Below, piece by piece: positions 8,100 to 16,955 of a stretch of DNA of 64,000 nucleotides. The DNA comes from an uncultured Veillonellaceae bacterium (GTDB taxonomy: Bacteria > Bacillota > Negativicutes > Veillonellales > Dialisteraceae). Under the pieces are notes generated by a model, which made no database searches, was not told where the DNA came from, and worked only from the letters and a program-made list of their open reading frames with translations. Positions within the stretch are counted from its first letter, which is position 1. The number at the start of each line of letters is the position of its first letter. The stretch lies in NCBI GenBank assembly GCA_958348245.1, contig CATVYJ010000003.1, positions 124,001 through 188,000 of the forward strand. The letters run 5' to 3'. The translations under genes and the position numbers were made by a program.

Positions 8100-9239
8100 T
8101 TATGCATCGCTTCGGAGAAACGCTTCGAAGACCGTATTGCCGAGAGCCGCGCCGCGGTATGTGAGGAAAATATGTCCGTCCGCTTCCGCGAGAAGATTTT
8201 CCTTTTTCAGCGTGGTCAGCGCCTCCTCATACCAGCGCTCCACAGGCGCGCCGTACCGGCGGACGAAATCTTCGCGGGGGATTCCGCCGCGCTGCCGGAG
8301 ATGAAGAAAACAATACTCCTCCATCTCTTCCGCTTCGGAGAGCACGGTGCGCTCCATGGGGGCCTCGCGCCCGGCGAGCAGTTCCCGGATGTAGCGCCGC
8401 GTGCCGGGCAGGACCTGCCAGCGCTCGCGTCCGATGCGGGAGCACGCCGCCGGGCCGAGGCCGAGATATTCGTCGAGCCGCCAGTATTTCGTATTGTGCC
8501 GGGACGCAAAGCCGGGCCGGGCAAAGCTGGAAATCTCGTACCGCGCAAAGCCGTAGTGCGGCGGGATGCGGCACATGGCCTGATACGTGGCCCAGCTCTC
8601 CCCTTCCGTGGGGCGCGGAAGACGGCCCTTCTCTGCGCGCTGCGCGAGGAGCGTCCCTTCTTCGAGAATGAGGCTGTACACGGAGAGATGCTGTACGGGA
8701 AGATGCACCGCCCAGAGAAGGGTTCTCTCGAAATCCCGCGGGGACTGACCGGGCAGCTCGTACATGAGATCCACGCTGATATTGTGAAATCCCATGCGGT
8801 ACGCCCGCTTCACCGCGCGCTCCGCTTCGGAGGCGGTATGCCGGCGGCCGATGGCGCGGAGAAGCCGGTCGTCGCGGCTCTGGACGCCCACGGAAAGCCG
8901 GTTCACGCCGAAAGAGCGCGCGGCGGCAAGGTATGCTTCCGTCATGTCGCAGGGATTCATTTCCATGGTGATTTCCGCATCGTCCGCCACGCGGAAAAAA
9001 GCCCGCACGCCCGCGAAAAGGCGTCCGAGCTGATCCGCCGTGAGCGCAGACGGCGTGCCCCCGCCGAGGTATACCGTATCGACAGTCTGCCGGAAGCGGG
9101 GGCTCTTCTGCTTCATTTCCGCAAGGAGCGCCTCCACAAAAGCGTCCGGCGGGAGCTGGGCGTTCGAATAAAACCCGCAGTAGGCGCAGCGGCTCCGGCA
9201 GTACGGAATGTGCAGATAGAGGCCGAGCGTGTCAGTCAT
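8100..9239 (-). CDS. hemW: Radical SAM protein HemW
   Basis: A 379-residue radical SAM protein. The cluster motif C14-x3-C18-x2-C21 (YCRSRCAYC) and GGGTPS near residue 60 are intact. The HIPYCRSRCAYCGF form, without the additional N-terminal residues of true HemN, points to HemW, a heme-binding protein proposed as a heme chaperone and long misannotated as oxygen-independent coproporphyrinogen oxidase. Its first codons overlap the end of lepA by 8 nt, the common lepA-hemW arrangement in Firmicutes, so the two are translationally coupled. Heme use by this organism is not otherwise evident in the window. Confidence 0.88.
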   Translation of the reverse strand: MTDTLGLYLHIPYCRSRCAYCGFYSNAQLPPDAFVEALLAEMKQKSPRFRQTVDTVYLGGGTPSALTADQLGRLFAGVRAFFRVADDAEITMEMNPCDMTEAYLAAARSFGVNRLSVGVQSRDDRLLRAIGRRHTASEAERAVKRAYRMGFHNISVDLMYELPGQSPRDFERTLLWAVHLPVQHLSVYSLILEEGTLLAQRAEKGRLPRPTEGESWATYQAMCRIPPHYGFARYEISSFARPGFASRHNTKYWRLDEYLGLGPAACSRIGRERWQVLPGTRRYIRELLAGREAPMERTVLSEAEEMEEYCFLHLRQRGGIPREDFVRRYGAPVERWYEEALTTLKKENLLAEADGHIFLTYRGAALGNTVFEAFLRSDA

Positions 9240-11028
9240 TTTTGAGGACCGCCATAAAGGCTTCCTGCGGGAGCTCCACGCTGCCCACCTGCTTCATGCG
9301 CTTCTTCCCTTCCTTCTGCTTCTCGAGCAGTTTTTTCTTCCGGGTGATGTCGCCGCCGTAGCACTTGGCGAGCACGTCTTTCCGGAGCGCTTTGATGGTC
9401 TCCCGGGCGATCACCTTGCTCCCCACCGCAGCCTGGATGGGCACTTCAAAGAGCTGCCGCGGAATGATCTCCTTCAGCTTCTGCGCGAGCGCCCGGCCCC
9501 GCGCGGCGGCGCTGGAGCGGTGCACGATGACGGACAGGGCGTCGATGAGCTCCCCGTTCAGCAGAATATCGAGACGCACCGCGTCGGTCCGTTCATACCC
9601 CGCGAGCTGGTAATCGAGGGAAGCGTAGCCCTTCGTGCTCGATTTCAATTTGTCGAAGAAATCGAAGATGATCTCGCAGAGCGGAATCTTGTACTGGAGG
9701 TCCACCCGGGTCTCGTCGAGATAGCTCATGGTGATGAACGTGCCCCGCCGGTTCTGAGCAAGCTCCATCACGGCGCCCACCATGTCGGAGGGTACGAGGA
9801 TATCCACTTTGACGATGGGTTCTTCGATGTGGTCGATCTTGCCCGCCGGAGGCAGTTCCGCCGGATTGTCTACGGAAATCATCTCTCCGTCCGTCTTGTA
9901 GACATGATAGATGACAGACGGCGCGGTGATGATGAGTTTCAGATTGTATTCCCGCTCGAGCCGTTCCTGCACCACGTCCATGTGGAGCAGGCCGAGGAAG
10001 CCGCACCGGAAGCCGAAGCCGAGAGCGAGCGACGTCTCCGGCACAAATTCGAGAGCCGCGTCGTTCAGACTGAGCTTTTCGAGGGATTCCTTCAACTGGT
10101 CGTAGTCCTTCGACTCCACCGGATAGAGGCCGCAGAAGACCATGGGCAGCGCCTTGCGGTAGCCCGGCAGCGCCTCTTCCGCGCCGCCCTCGGCCGTGGT
10201 GATGGTGTCCCCCACTTCGCAGTCGTGCACGTTTTTGATGCTCGCTGCCACATAGCCCACGGAACCGCAGGGCAGCTCCTTATCCTGCTTCGGGAAAGGC
10301 GTGAAATAGCCCACTTCGGTAACGGTGTATACCTTGCCCGAGGCCATCATGCGGATATTCATGCCGGGGCGGATGGCGCCGTCCTTCACGCGCACATAGG
10401 CGATGGCCCCCTTGTACGAATCGAAGATGCTGTCGAAGATCAGGCAGCGGAGCGGTTTCTTCGTATTGTCCTCCGGCGCGGGGATGCGCTCCACGATGGC
10501 CTCGAGCACCTTGTCCACGTTCTGCCCCGTTTTCGCGCTGATTTCAATGGCGTCGGACATGTCGAGGCCGATGACGTTCTCCACTTCTTTTTTCACACGC
10601 TCCGGGTCGGCGGAAGGCAGATCGATTTTATTGATGACCGGGATAATCTCCAGATTGTGGTCGAGGGCGAGATAGACATTCGCCAGCGTCTGCGCCTGCA
10701 CGCCCTGCGTGGCGTCGATGATGAGGATCGCCCCTTCGCAGGCGGACAGGCTCCGGGATACTTCATAATTGAAGTCCACATGCCCGGGGGTGTCGATGAG
10801 ATTCAGCGTGTAGGTCTTTCCGTCTTTATACGGATAGTAGAGCCGGGCGGACTGCTCCTTGATGGTGATGCCCCGCTCCCGCTCGAGGTCCATCGTGTCC
10901 AGGATCTGCGCCTCCATATCCCGCTTCTGCACGGTGCCGGTCGCTTCAATGAGCCGGTCCGCCAGCGTGGACTTACCGTGGTCGATGTGGGCGATGATGG
11001 AAAAGTTGCGAATCAGGTCTGTGTTCAT
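9232..11028 (-). CDS. lepA: Elongation factor 4 (LepA)
   Basis: A 598-residue translational GTPase acting on ribosomes, proposed to promote back-translocation or help initiation. The G1 motif AHIDHGKST is at residues 13-21, followed by the G3 DTPGH and G4 NKID motifs. The C-terminal LepA-specific domain, with VIARETIKALRKDV and CYGGDITRKKKLLEKQKEGK, is full length. I start at MNTDLIRNF: GGAG sits 7 nt upstream, while the earlier in-frame ATG has no RBS. hemW follows with an 8-nt overlap. Confidence 0.95.
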   Translation of the reverse strand: MNTDLIRNFSIIAHIDHGKSTLADRLIEATGTVQKRDMEAQILDTMDLERERGITIKEQSARLYYPYKDGKTYTLNLIDTPGHVDFNYEVSRSLSACEGAILIIDATQGVQAQTLANVYLALDHNLEIIPVINKIDLPSADPERVKKEVENVIGLDMSDAIEISAKTGQNVDKVLEAIVERIPAPEDNTKKPLRCLIFDSIFDSYKGAIAYVRVKDGAIRPGMNIRMMASGKVYTVTEVGYFTPFPKQDKELPCGSVGYVAASIKNVHDCEVGDTITTAEGGAEEALPGYRKALPMVFCGLYPVESKDYDQLKESLEKLSLNDAALEFVPETSLALGFGFRCGFLGLLHMDVVQERLEREYNLKLIITAPSVIYHVYKTDGEMISVDNPAELPPAGKIDHIEEPIVKVDILVPSDMVGAVMELAQNRRGTFITMSYLDETRVDLQYKIPLCEIIFDFFDKLKSSTKGYASLDYQLAGYERTDAVRLDILLNGELIDALSVIVHRSSAAARGRALAQKLKEIIPRQLFEVPIQAAVGSKVIARETIKALRKDVLAKCYGGDITRKKKLLEKQKEGKKRMKQVGSVELPQEAFMAVLKND

Positions 11029-11047
11029 GTGCGTTCTCCATGGCAAC

Positions 11048-11099
11048 GGACGGGTGGTCCCGTCCCTTCTGCGAAATTCGTATCGAAAATATTATAACA
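11048..11099 (-). promoter_or_regulatory. lepA promoter and leader hairpin
   Basis: On the minus strand an extended -10, TGTTATAAT (11099-11091), lies about 65 nt before lepA. A perfect 7-bp hairpin, GGACGGG/CCCGTCC (11048-11065), sits between it and the RBS and has no T run. Confidence 0.5.
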
Positions 11100-11141
11100 T
11101 ACGCGGCTCCACAGCGCAGTCCGCGGGAAACGGGACATGTG

Positions 11142-11176
11142 AAAACCTCCGCCGGCGTCGCGGGGACGGGCGGAGG
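11142..11176 (-). terminator. Terminator of citC
   Basis: CCTCCGCC (11146-11153) pairs with GGCGGAGG (11169-11176); on the minus strand TTTT follows. Confidence 0.65.
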
Positions 11177-11192
11177 CAGCGCGCAGAGCGCG

Positions 11193-12239
11193 TCAGATTT
11201 TCTGGCCGAGGCTGGCCATGAGCTTCATTTTCTGGATGATGGCCGCGCCGGATTCGCTCTGGAGATAATTCAGCGTGGTGCGCGGCACCATGCGGCGGAC
11301 CGTTTCCCAGTCGTCGTCCACGAGCGCGCGGCGCACGGTGGAGGCGCTCACCACCTGCTCCCCTTTCTGCTCGCGGGGGATGATCTTCAATTCGAGACCG
11401 TTCGAGCCAAATACTTCCCGCATGGCCTTATTGTAGGCAAGCGTCGTCTTGTCGGTGGGTTCGTCGCCCACGAAGCGCACGGTGATATTGAGCGCCGGCG
11501 CGATGCGCGTGGCGAAGACCGTCGCGTCGAGCTTCGTCTGGGCGGCCAGCTCCTGTGTGCCCTTGATGAAGTACGTGGGGAACGTGGCGTTGGAAATGAT
11601 GTAGTCCCCGCCGGAGACAATCTGCACGCCCCGCATATCCCGCACGCCCTGCTTCATGAGAGAGAAGCGGTCCGAGAAGGGGAAAATGGAGCGGTCTTCC
11701 TGTACGGCGAAGATGATCACTTCGTCGCAGTTGTTTACGGCGTATTCCACGAGAGACCGGTGGCCCAGCGTGAAGGGATTGCAGTTCATGACGATGGCCC
11801 CGCGGTTGCGTCCCTCGCCGGTGCCGAGGATGGGACGGATGCGGTCCAGATATTCTTCGAGGGTGTTGTGCCCCTTTTCCAGAAGCGCCGCGTACGGCTC
11901 GGCTACGCACACCAGCTTGAATCCCATGTGCTCGAAGACGGGCACATTCTGGGGCTTCGTGAAGATCTGGTTGCCCGTGACGCCCCGGCGGTGCGATTCG
12001 CCTTCAAGATTGCGGATGATGCGGTGCGTGAGCCCTTTGTGCTGGTACTCTTCGGAGATGGCGATGTCCCGCATGACGCGGCCCCCGAGAGAGCCCGTGC
12101 CGATGAGCTTGCCGTCGTCGAACAGCCCCATGGTATAATCGATATTTCCCGTAAAGGTGAGGTCAAAGCCTTTCAGAAATTCGATGACCTGCGCTTTCGC
12201 TTCGGGATCGGTCAGAAAAATTTCCTGCTCGGTAATCAT
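11193..12239 (-). CDS. citC: [Citrate (pro-3S)-lyase] ligase
   Basis: A 348-residue CitC. It acetylates the phosphoribosyl-dephospho-CoA prosthetic group on the citrate lyase acyl carrier subunit, activating the lyase. An N-terminal GNAT-like domain (about residues 20-115, with RDIAISEEYQHKGLTHRII) precedes a nucleotidyltransferase domain with the NPFTLGHR motif near residue 155 and a C-terminal SASTVRRAL motif. The RBS AAGGAGG is 7 nt upstream. Unusually, citD, citE, citF, citX and citG are not nearby; the gene stands alone with its own promoter and terminator. Confidence 0.9.
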   Translation of the reverse strand: MITEQEIFLTDPEAKAQVIEFLKGFDLTFTGNIDYTMGLFDDGKLIGTGSLGGRVMRDIAISEEYQHKGLTHRIIRNLEGESHRRGVTGNQIFTKPQNVPVFEHMGFKLVCVAEPYAALLEKGHNTLEEYLDRIRPILGTGEGRNRGAIVMNCNPFTLGHRSLVEYAVNNCDEVIIFAVQEDRSIFPFSDRFSLMKQGVRDMRGVQIVSGGDYIISNATFPTYFIKGTQELAAQTKLDATVFATRIAPALNITVRFVGDEPTDKTTLAYNKAMREVFGSNGLELKIIPREQKGEQVVSASTVRRALVDDDWETVRRMVPRTTLNYLQSESGAAIIQKMKLMASLGQKI

Positions 12240-12312
12240 GTGTAGTCCTCCTTTCGAAATGGAGAGTTCTATGCAAAAAAGTAACTCTTTATGACGTTTT
12301 TGTCATGCACCC

Positions 12313-12341
12313 ATTATAGCAGATATACGCTTCTAAAGCAA
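12313..12341 (-). promoter_or_regulatory. citC promoter
   Basis: On the minus strand TTGCTT (12341-12336) and TATAAT (12318-12313) are 17 nt apart, with an extended -10 TGC. The 73-nt leader holds a small ATGAC/GTCAT hairpin. Confidence 0.7.
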
Positions 12342-12417
12342 AAAGAGGCGGCTCTTTCCCGCAGGGATTCCTATTTCTCCGGAAATAGCGTAGCCTTTCT
12401 GCGAGGCGGATGCCGCA

Positions 12418-12449
12418 AAACAAAAAACTCCCTTCCGAAGAAGAGAGTT
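12418..12449 (-). terminator. Terminator of metG-tatD
   Basis: AACTCCCTTC (12426-12435) pairs with GAAGAGAGTT (12440-12449), one mismatch, loop CGAA; the minus strand continues into a T run. Confidence 0.75.
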
Positions 12450-12455
12450 TCCGTT

Positions 12456-13232
12456 TTATTCTCTGATCTGATAAATGGCGAGGGCGTTCCGCCGGGTGGC
12501 TTCCACCACGGTCTCCACGGGCAGCTCCTTGAGCCGGGCAATTTCCTGCGCCACGTACTGCACCTTGGACGGATCGTTCCGGCGGCCCCGGAAGGGCGGC
12601 GGCGTGAGATACGGGCTGTCCGTCTCCACGAGGATCCGGTCGAGGGGCAGCGCTTTCGCCACTTCCTTGAGCTTCGTGCTCTTCGGAAAGGCCACCGGCC
12701 CCGCGAAGGAAATGTAGAAGCCCATCTGGATGAGCTCTTTCGCCATTTCGAGGCTCCCGCTGTAGCAGTGGAGGATGCCCCGGAGGCGGTCGGTGCGGTG
12801 CTCCTTCAGAATCTGTACGGTGTCGCCGTGGGCGTCGCGGTCATGGATGAGAATGGGCAGGTCCAGCTCCGCCGCGAGGTCGATCTGCCGGCCGAACCAT
12901 TCTTTCTGCGTTTCCACGTCGCTGTAGAGGTAATAATAATCGAGGCCGATCTCGCCGATGGCCACGATCTTGCCGCAATGGGCCTCCACGAGCTTTCTGA
13001 TGGCCGCCAGTTCCTCCTCCGTGGCGTCTTTCGTCAGCTGGGGATGAATGCCCGCCGCGGCGTACATGTGCGGATACTGCTCCGCCATGGCGAGCGCCTT
13101 TTCGCTGGTTTCAAGATTTTCCGCGGGGCACACCACGTAGTCGCACACGTCCCACACGGCTTTCATCATGGCGTCCCGGTCGTTATCGAAGGCCTTGTCG
13201 TACACGTGGGCGTGCGTATCGAAGAGCTTCAT
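12456..13232 (-). CDS. tatD: TatD family hydrolase (DNase)
   Basis: A 258-residue metal-dependent TIM-barrel nuclease of the TatD family, linked to 3'-5' exonuclease activity in DNA repair or RNA quality control. Metal ligands are visible: DTHAH (H7, H9), GEIGLDYY (near residue 95), IHDRDA (near 130), HCYSGS (near 155) and ETDSPYL (near 204). It starts one base after the metG stop, so it is very likely co-translated with it; metG-tatD is a common Firmicute pair. Confidence 0.92.
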   Translation of the reverse strand: MKLFDTHAHVYDKAFDNDRDAMMKAVWDVCDYVVCPAENLETSEKALAMAEQYPHMYAAAGIHPQLTKDATEEELAAIRKLVEAHCGKIVAIGEIGLDYYYLYSDVETQKEWFGRQIDLAAELDLPILIHDRDAHGDTVQILKEHRTDRLRGILHCYSGSLEMAKELIQMGFYISFAGPVAFPKSTKLKEVAKALPLDRILVETDSPYLTPPPFRGRRNDPSKVQYVAQEIARLKELPVETVVEATRRNALAIYQIRE

Positions 13233-13233
13233 C

Positions 13234-15189
13234 TTATTTCACCCGGCTGCCTGCGGGCATATCCACAAAAGGCACCACGAGCCGCCCGTCTTTCGACGCG
13301 GCGAGGACCATGCCCTGGGACTCGATGCCCATGAGCTTCGCCGGCTTGAGGTTCGCCACGAAGATCACGTGTTTCCCCACGAGGTCTTCCGGCTGGTAGT
13401 ACTGGGCGATGCCGCTCACCACAGTGCGCGTCTCGCTGCCGAGGGACACGGTCATCTTGATGAGTTTCTTCGATTTCTTCACGTTCTCCGCGGTGAGGAT
13501 TTCCGCCACGCGCAGGTCCGTCCGGAAGAAATCGTCGATGGAAATCTGCGGGAGCGCTTCCTCCGCCGGTTCTTCCTTCTGCGGCGCTTTCGCCGGAGCG
13601 GGCTTTTCTTCCGCCTTCGGCGCTTCTTCTTTTTCCTCTTCGATTTCGATGCGCGGGAAAATCGGCGCGCCCTTCTTTGTCTGGATGCCGTCCGGAAGTC
13701 CGCCCCACGCCGCGTCCGCCAGCATGGCCGCCCGGAAGTCCGTCAGCCCCAGCTGGTTCCAGATTTTCTCCGCCGCAATGGGGATGACCGGTTCCGCGAG
13801 AAGCGCGGTGATGCGCAGCCCTTCGCAGAGATGGTACAGCACGGCGTCGAGAAGCGGCGCTTTCGCCGGATCTTTTGCGAGCACCCACGGCGCGGTGACG
13901 TCGATGTATTTATTGAGGGAGCGGACGAACGTCCACACCGCTTTGAGCGCGTCGTTGATTTTCCAGCCGTTCATGCCCGCGCGGAATGCGTCGAGCGCTT
14001 CTTTCGCGTGCGCTTCCACCTGTGCGGACGCTTCCGCCACCGCCGCGTCGCCGGAGGCGTCGCCTTTCGCCACGACGCCTCCGCGGTATTTCTCCGCCAT
14101 GGAGAGCGTGCGGTACAGGAGGTTGCCCAGATCGTTGGACAGGTCGGAATTGATGCGTCCGATGAGGCGGTCCCGGCTGAAGTTGCCGTCCTGCCCGAGC
14201 TGGATGTCGTTCAGCAGATAGTAGCGGATGGCGTCGGAGCCGAATTCTTTGAGGAGCGGGATGGGGTCGATCACGTTGCCCTTCGATTTGGACATTTTCT
14301 CCCCGTCCACAATGAGCCAGCCGTGGCCGTACACCATCTGCGGGATGTCAATGCCGAGGCTCATGAGCATGATGGGCCAGATAATCGTATGGAAACGCAC
14401 GATTTCCTTGCCCACGAGGTGCACGTCCGCCGGCCAGAATTTTCTGAATTTTTCCGGATCGTCCACGATGCCCGCGGCGGTGAGGTAATTCACCAGCGCG
14501 TCGAACCACACGTACACCACGTGCTTCGGGTCGAAAGGCACGGGAATGCCCCAGGAGAAGCTCGTGCGGGACACGCACAGGTCTTCGAGGCCGCTCTTCA
14601 CGAACTGGATCATTTCGTTCCGGCGGGACGCGGGCTGGATGAAGTCCGGATGGTCTTCCACATACTGCATCCACTGGTCGGCGTACTTCGACATTTTGAA
14701 GAAGTACGCTTCCTCGCTCACGCGCTGAAGGGGCCGTCCGCAGTCGGGGCAGATATGGTTTTCATCCAGCTTGTTTTCCGGCCAGAACGATTCGCAGGGC
14801 ACGCAGTACCACCCTTCGTACTTGCCGAGATAAATGTCGCCCTTGTCATACGCTTTCTGAAAAAGCATCTGCACCACCTTGCGGTGCCGCTCTTCCGTGG
14901 TGCGGATGAAGTCGTCGTTGGTGATATTCAGCTCTTTCCACAGCTCCTGAAACATGCCCACGATGTTGTTCGTGTATTCGATGGGCGTCACGCCCGCTTC
15001 TTCCGCTTTCTGCTCGATCTTCTGCCCGTGCTCGTCGGAGCCGGTGAGGAAGAGCACGTCATAGCCGTCGAGACGTTTGAAGCGCGCCATGCAGTCGGCG
15101 ATGGTCGTGCAGTAGGTGTGGCCGATGTGCAGCTTCGCGCTGGGATAGTAAATCGGCGTGGTGATGTAGTACTTCGGTTTTTCAGACAT
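13234..15189 (-). CDS. metG: Methionyl-tRNA synthetase
   Basis: A 651-residue class I aminoacyl-tRNA synthetase. HIGH is literally HIGH (residues 21-24) and KMSKS appears in GEKMSKSKGNVI near residue 300. A four-cysteine zinc knuckle (CVPC...CPDC) lies near residues 127-147. The last 110 residues form a Trbp111/EMAPII-like tRNA-binding domain, preceded by an Ala/Glu/Lys-rich linker. The start MSEKPKYYITTPIYYP has GGGAGG 7 nt upstream; the frame stays open far beyond it but without an RBS. No T-box is present upstream. Confidence 0.96.
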   Translation of the reverse strand: MSEKPKYYITTPIYYPSAKLHIGHTYCTTIADCMARFKRLDGYDVLFLTGSDEHGQKIEQKAEEAGVTPIEYTNNIVGMFQELWKELNITNDDFIRTTEERHRKVVQMLFQKAYDKGDIYLGKYEGWYCVPCESFWPENKLDENHICPDCGRPLQRVSEEAYFFKMSKYADQWMQYVEDHPDFIQPASRRNEMIQFVKSGLEDLCVSRTSFSWGIPVPFDPKHVVYVWFDALVNYLTAAGIVDDPEKFRKFWPADVHLVGKEIVRFHTIIWPIMLMSLGIDIPQMVYGHGWLIVDGEKMSKSKGNVIDPIPLLKEFGSDAIRYYLLNDIQLGQDGNFSRDRLIGRINSDLSNDLGNLLYRTLSMAEKYRGGVVAKGDASGDAAVAEASAQVEAHAKEALDAFRAGMNGWKINDALKAVWTFVRSLNKYIDVTAPWVLAKDPAKAPLLDAVLYHLCEGLRITALLAEPVIPIAAEKIWNQLGLTDFRAAMLADAAWGGLPDGIQTKKGAPIFPRIEIEEEKEEAPKAEEKPAPAKAPQKEEPAEEALPQISIDDFFRTDLRVAEILTAENVKKSKKLIKMTVSLGSETRTVVSGIAQYYQPEDLVGKHVIFVANLKPAKLMGIESQGMVLAASKDGRLVVPFVDMPAGSRVK

Positions 15190-15226
15190 ATGAGATCCTC
15201 CCTGTGTGATTCGTTCGTATTTTTTT

Positions 15227-15255
15227 ATTATACCGCATCTGCCGCGGGAAATGGA
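15227..15255 (-). promoter_or_regulatory. Candidate metG promoter
   Basis: A perfect TATAAT (15232-15227, minus strand) lies about 38 nt before the start; the -35 (CCATTT at 17 nt) is weak. Confidence 0.4.
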
Positions 15256-15270
15256 ATGCGGCGTCCGGGA

Positions 15271-15304
15271 AATCAAAAATCCCGGCCGTTTCCGGTCAGG
15301 ATTT
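15271..15304 (-). terminator. Terminator of rsmI
   Basis: A hairpin of about 12 bp with one mismatch (15277-15304) is followed on the minus strand by TTTTTGATT. Confidence 0.7.
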
Positions 15305-15311
15305 CTCTTTT

Positions 15312-16157
15312 TTATTTTTCCGCCGCGCGGAGCAGGAACTGGTACACGTCCCGGCGGGAGCGGTTCCATTTTGCGGCGGTCTGCCGCGCCGCTTCCTTCA
15401 GCGGGAGCGTCTCTGCAAGAGCGAGGGCGTCCGCTTCCCAGCTGCCCGTTTCTTCGTCACTGTCCGCTTCCCCGGAGAATCCCTCCACAAGCACCACGTA
15501 TTCTCCGCGGGGAGCTTCGTCTTCGAGCCCGGCGAGGAGCTCCGACAGCTTCGCCCGGCGGAAAGTCTCGAATTTTTTCGTGAGTTCCCGCGCAGTCACG
15601 GCCCGCCGGTCGCCAAGCGCGGAGAGGAGGGCGCGGAGCGTCTCCTTCAGACGGTGCGGCGCTTCGTAGAAAATGAGCGTGAAGGGGATGCACCGCACCG
15701 CGGCAAGCAATTCTTTGCGGTTTGCCGTGGTGCGCGGCAGAAAGCCCACAAAGACGAACTGACGCGCGTCAAGCCCGGAAGCGACGAGCGCGGTGAGCGC
15801 CGCGTTCGGCCCCGGAAGAGGCACCACGGGGATCTTCTCCGCGAGAGCCAGGCGCACCAGATCCGCGCCGGGATCCGACACGACGGGCATGCCCGCGTCG
15901 CTCACCTGGGCCACCGATTTTCCTTCAAGAAGCGCGGCAATGAGCTTCGGCCCCGCTTCCTTTTTATTATGCTCGTGGTAGGACACCACCGTCCGCTCGA
16001 TGCCGAGGTGCGAGAGCAGGATGCGCGTATGCCGCGTGTCTTCGCAGGCGACGATATCCGCGTCCCGCAGGATCTCTGCCGCGCGCTCCGTCATATCGGA
16101 CAGATTGCCGATGGGCGTGGGCACGAGATACAGCGTGCCCCCAGTGACTTCACTCAT
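15312..16157 (-). CDS. rsmI: 16S rRNA (cytidine1402-2'-O)-methyltransferase
   Basis: A 281-residue RsmI, which 2'-O-methylates C1402 in the decoding centre of 16S rRNA. The tetrapyrrole-methylase fold motifs LYLVPTPIGNLSDMT (residues 9-23), VACEDTRHTRILLSHLGI and SDAGMPVVSDPG are all clear. A C-terminal helical segment (SWEADALALAETLPLKEAA) completes the family length. The RBS AAAGGAA precedes the start. It follows trmN6 by 12 nt in the same direction, so two nucleic-acid methyltransferases form one transcription unit. Confidence 0.93.
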   Translation of the reverse strand: MSEVTGGTLYLVPTPIGNLSDMTERAAEILRDADIVACEDTRHTRILLSHLGIERTVVSYHEHNKKEAGPKLIAALLEGKSVAQVSDAGMPVVSDPGADLVRLALAEKIPVVPLPGPNAALTALVASGLDARQFVFVGFLPRTTANRKELLAAVRCIPFTLIFYEAPHRLKETLRALLSALGDRRAVTARELTKKFETFRRAKLSELLAGLEDEAPRGEYVVLVEGFSGEADSDEETGSWEADALALAETLPLKEAARQTAAKWNRSRRDVYQFLLRAAEK

Positions 16158-16169
16158 GAAATTTCCTTT

Positions 16170-16907
16170 CTATTTGCCGTAAATGGCCAGCACTTCTTCC
16201 GTATACCGGCCGTCCTTTTCGTGGACGATGAGGGGCGGCTCCACCGTGACGCCGGCGCGGCCGCCGTACTTCCACTCGCAGAGCACGCGGGAAGCCGGCT
16301 CTTCCGCATGGCTGTATATGAGGCGGATGCGCTTTGCCTCCATGCGGTGCGCCCGCCCTGCGGCGATGAGGTCGCACAGCCGGTCCGCGCGGTGCACCAT
16401 GGTGAGCCGCCCGCCGAAAGCGAGAAAATGCGCCGCCGCGCGGAATACATCGTCCAGCGAAGCCGTGAGCTCGTGGCACGCGGCGGCCACTCCTTCCGAT
16501 GCGTTGAGCGCGCCCCGCCCCACCTCGCGGTACGGCGGATTCACCACCACCGACGTGAACGATCCCGGCGGAAAGAGCGCCGCCGGCTCGCAGTAGTCCC
16601 CCTCCACCACGCGGAACCGATCCGCCCGCCCGTTGCCCAGGGCGTTCCGCGCGGCGATATCCGCCATGACGGGATTTTTCTCGATGCCCGTCACGTCCTC
16701 CGCGCCGAAAGCCGTGAGCAGCAGCGGAATGACCCCCGTGCCCGTGCCGAGGTCGGCGATGCGGTCTTTCTTTTTGATGCGCACGAAATGGGCGAGCAGC
16801 ACCGAATCAATGGAAAAGCAGAACTGATCCGGCCGCTGGATGATGCGCATGCCGTCGCGCACGAGATCGTCCAGCCGCTCCCCGGCCTTCAGCGTAAAGT
16901 CAGCCAT
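16170..16907 (-). CDS. tRNA1(Val) (adenine37-N6)-methyltransferase-like protein
   Basis: A 245-residue SAM-dependent methyltransferase of the TrmN6/YfiC type. The SAM-binding motif DLGTGTGVIPLL is near residues 52-63 and the N6-adenine catalytic NPPY near residue 125. The opening RLDDLVRDGMRIIQRPDQFCFSID resembles Firmicute TrmN6-like proteins that sit beside rsmI. The exact modified base is inferred from the family. A good RBS (GGGGGAGG) lies just upstream, right after the ricT terminator. Confidence 0.82.
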   Translation of the reverse strand: MADFTLKAGERLDDLVRDGMRIIQRPDQFCFSIDSVLLAHFVRIKKKDRIADLGTGTGVIPLLLTAFGAEDVTGIEKNPVMADIAARNALGNGRADRFRVVEGDYCEPAALFPPGSFTSVVVNPPYREVGRGALNASEGVAAACHELTASLDDVFRAAAHFLAFGGRLTMVHRADRLCDLIAAGRAHRMEAKRIRLIYSHAEEPASRVLCEWKYGGRAGVTVEPPLIVHEKDGRYTEEVLAIYGK

Positions 16908-16920
16908 GGATCCTCCCCCT

Positions 16921-16951
16921 GAAAAAAAGACAGCGCCCCGGACGCTGCCTT
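16921..16951 (-). terminator. Terminator of holB-ricT
   Basis: ACAGCG pairs with CGCTGC around a 7-nt loop, and seven T follow on the minus strand immediately before the trmN6 RBS. Confidence 0.7.
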
Positions 16952-16955
16952 CCTG

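Noticed and set aside
9229..11097. A long plus-strand frame opposite lepA
   Set aside because: Mirror of lepA caused by codon bias; no motif and no RBS.
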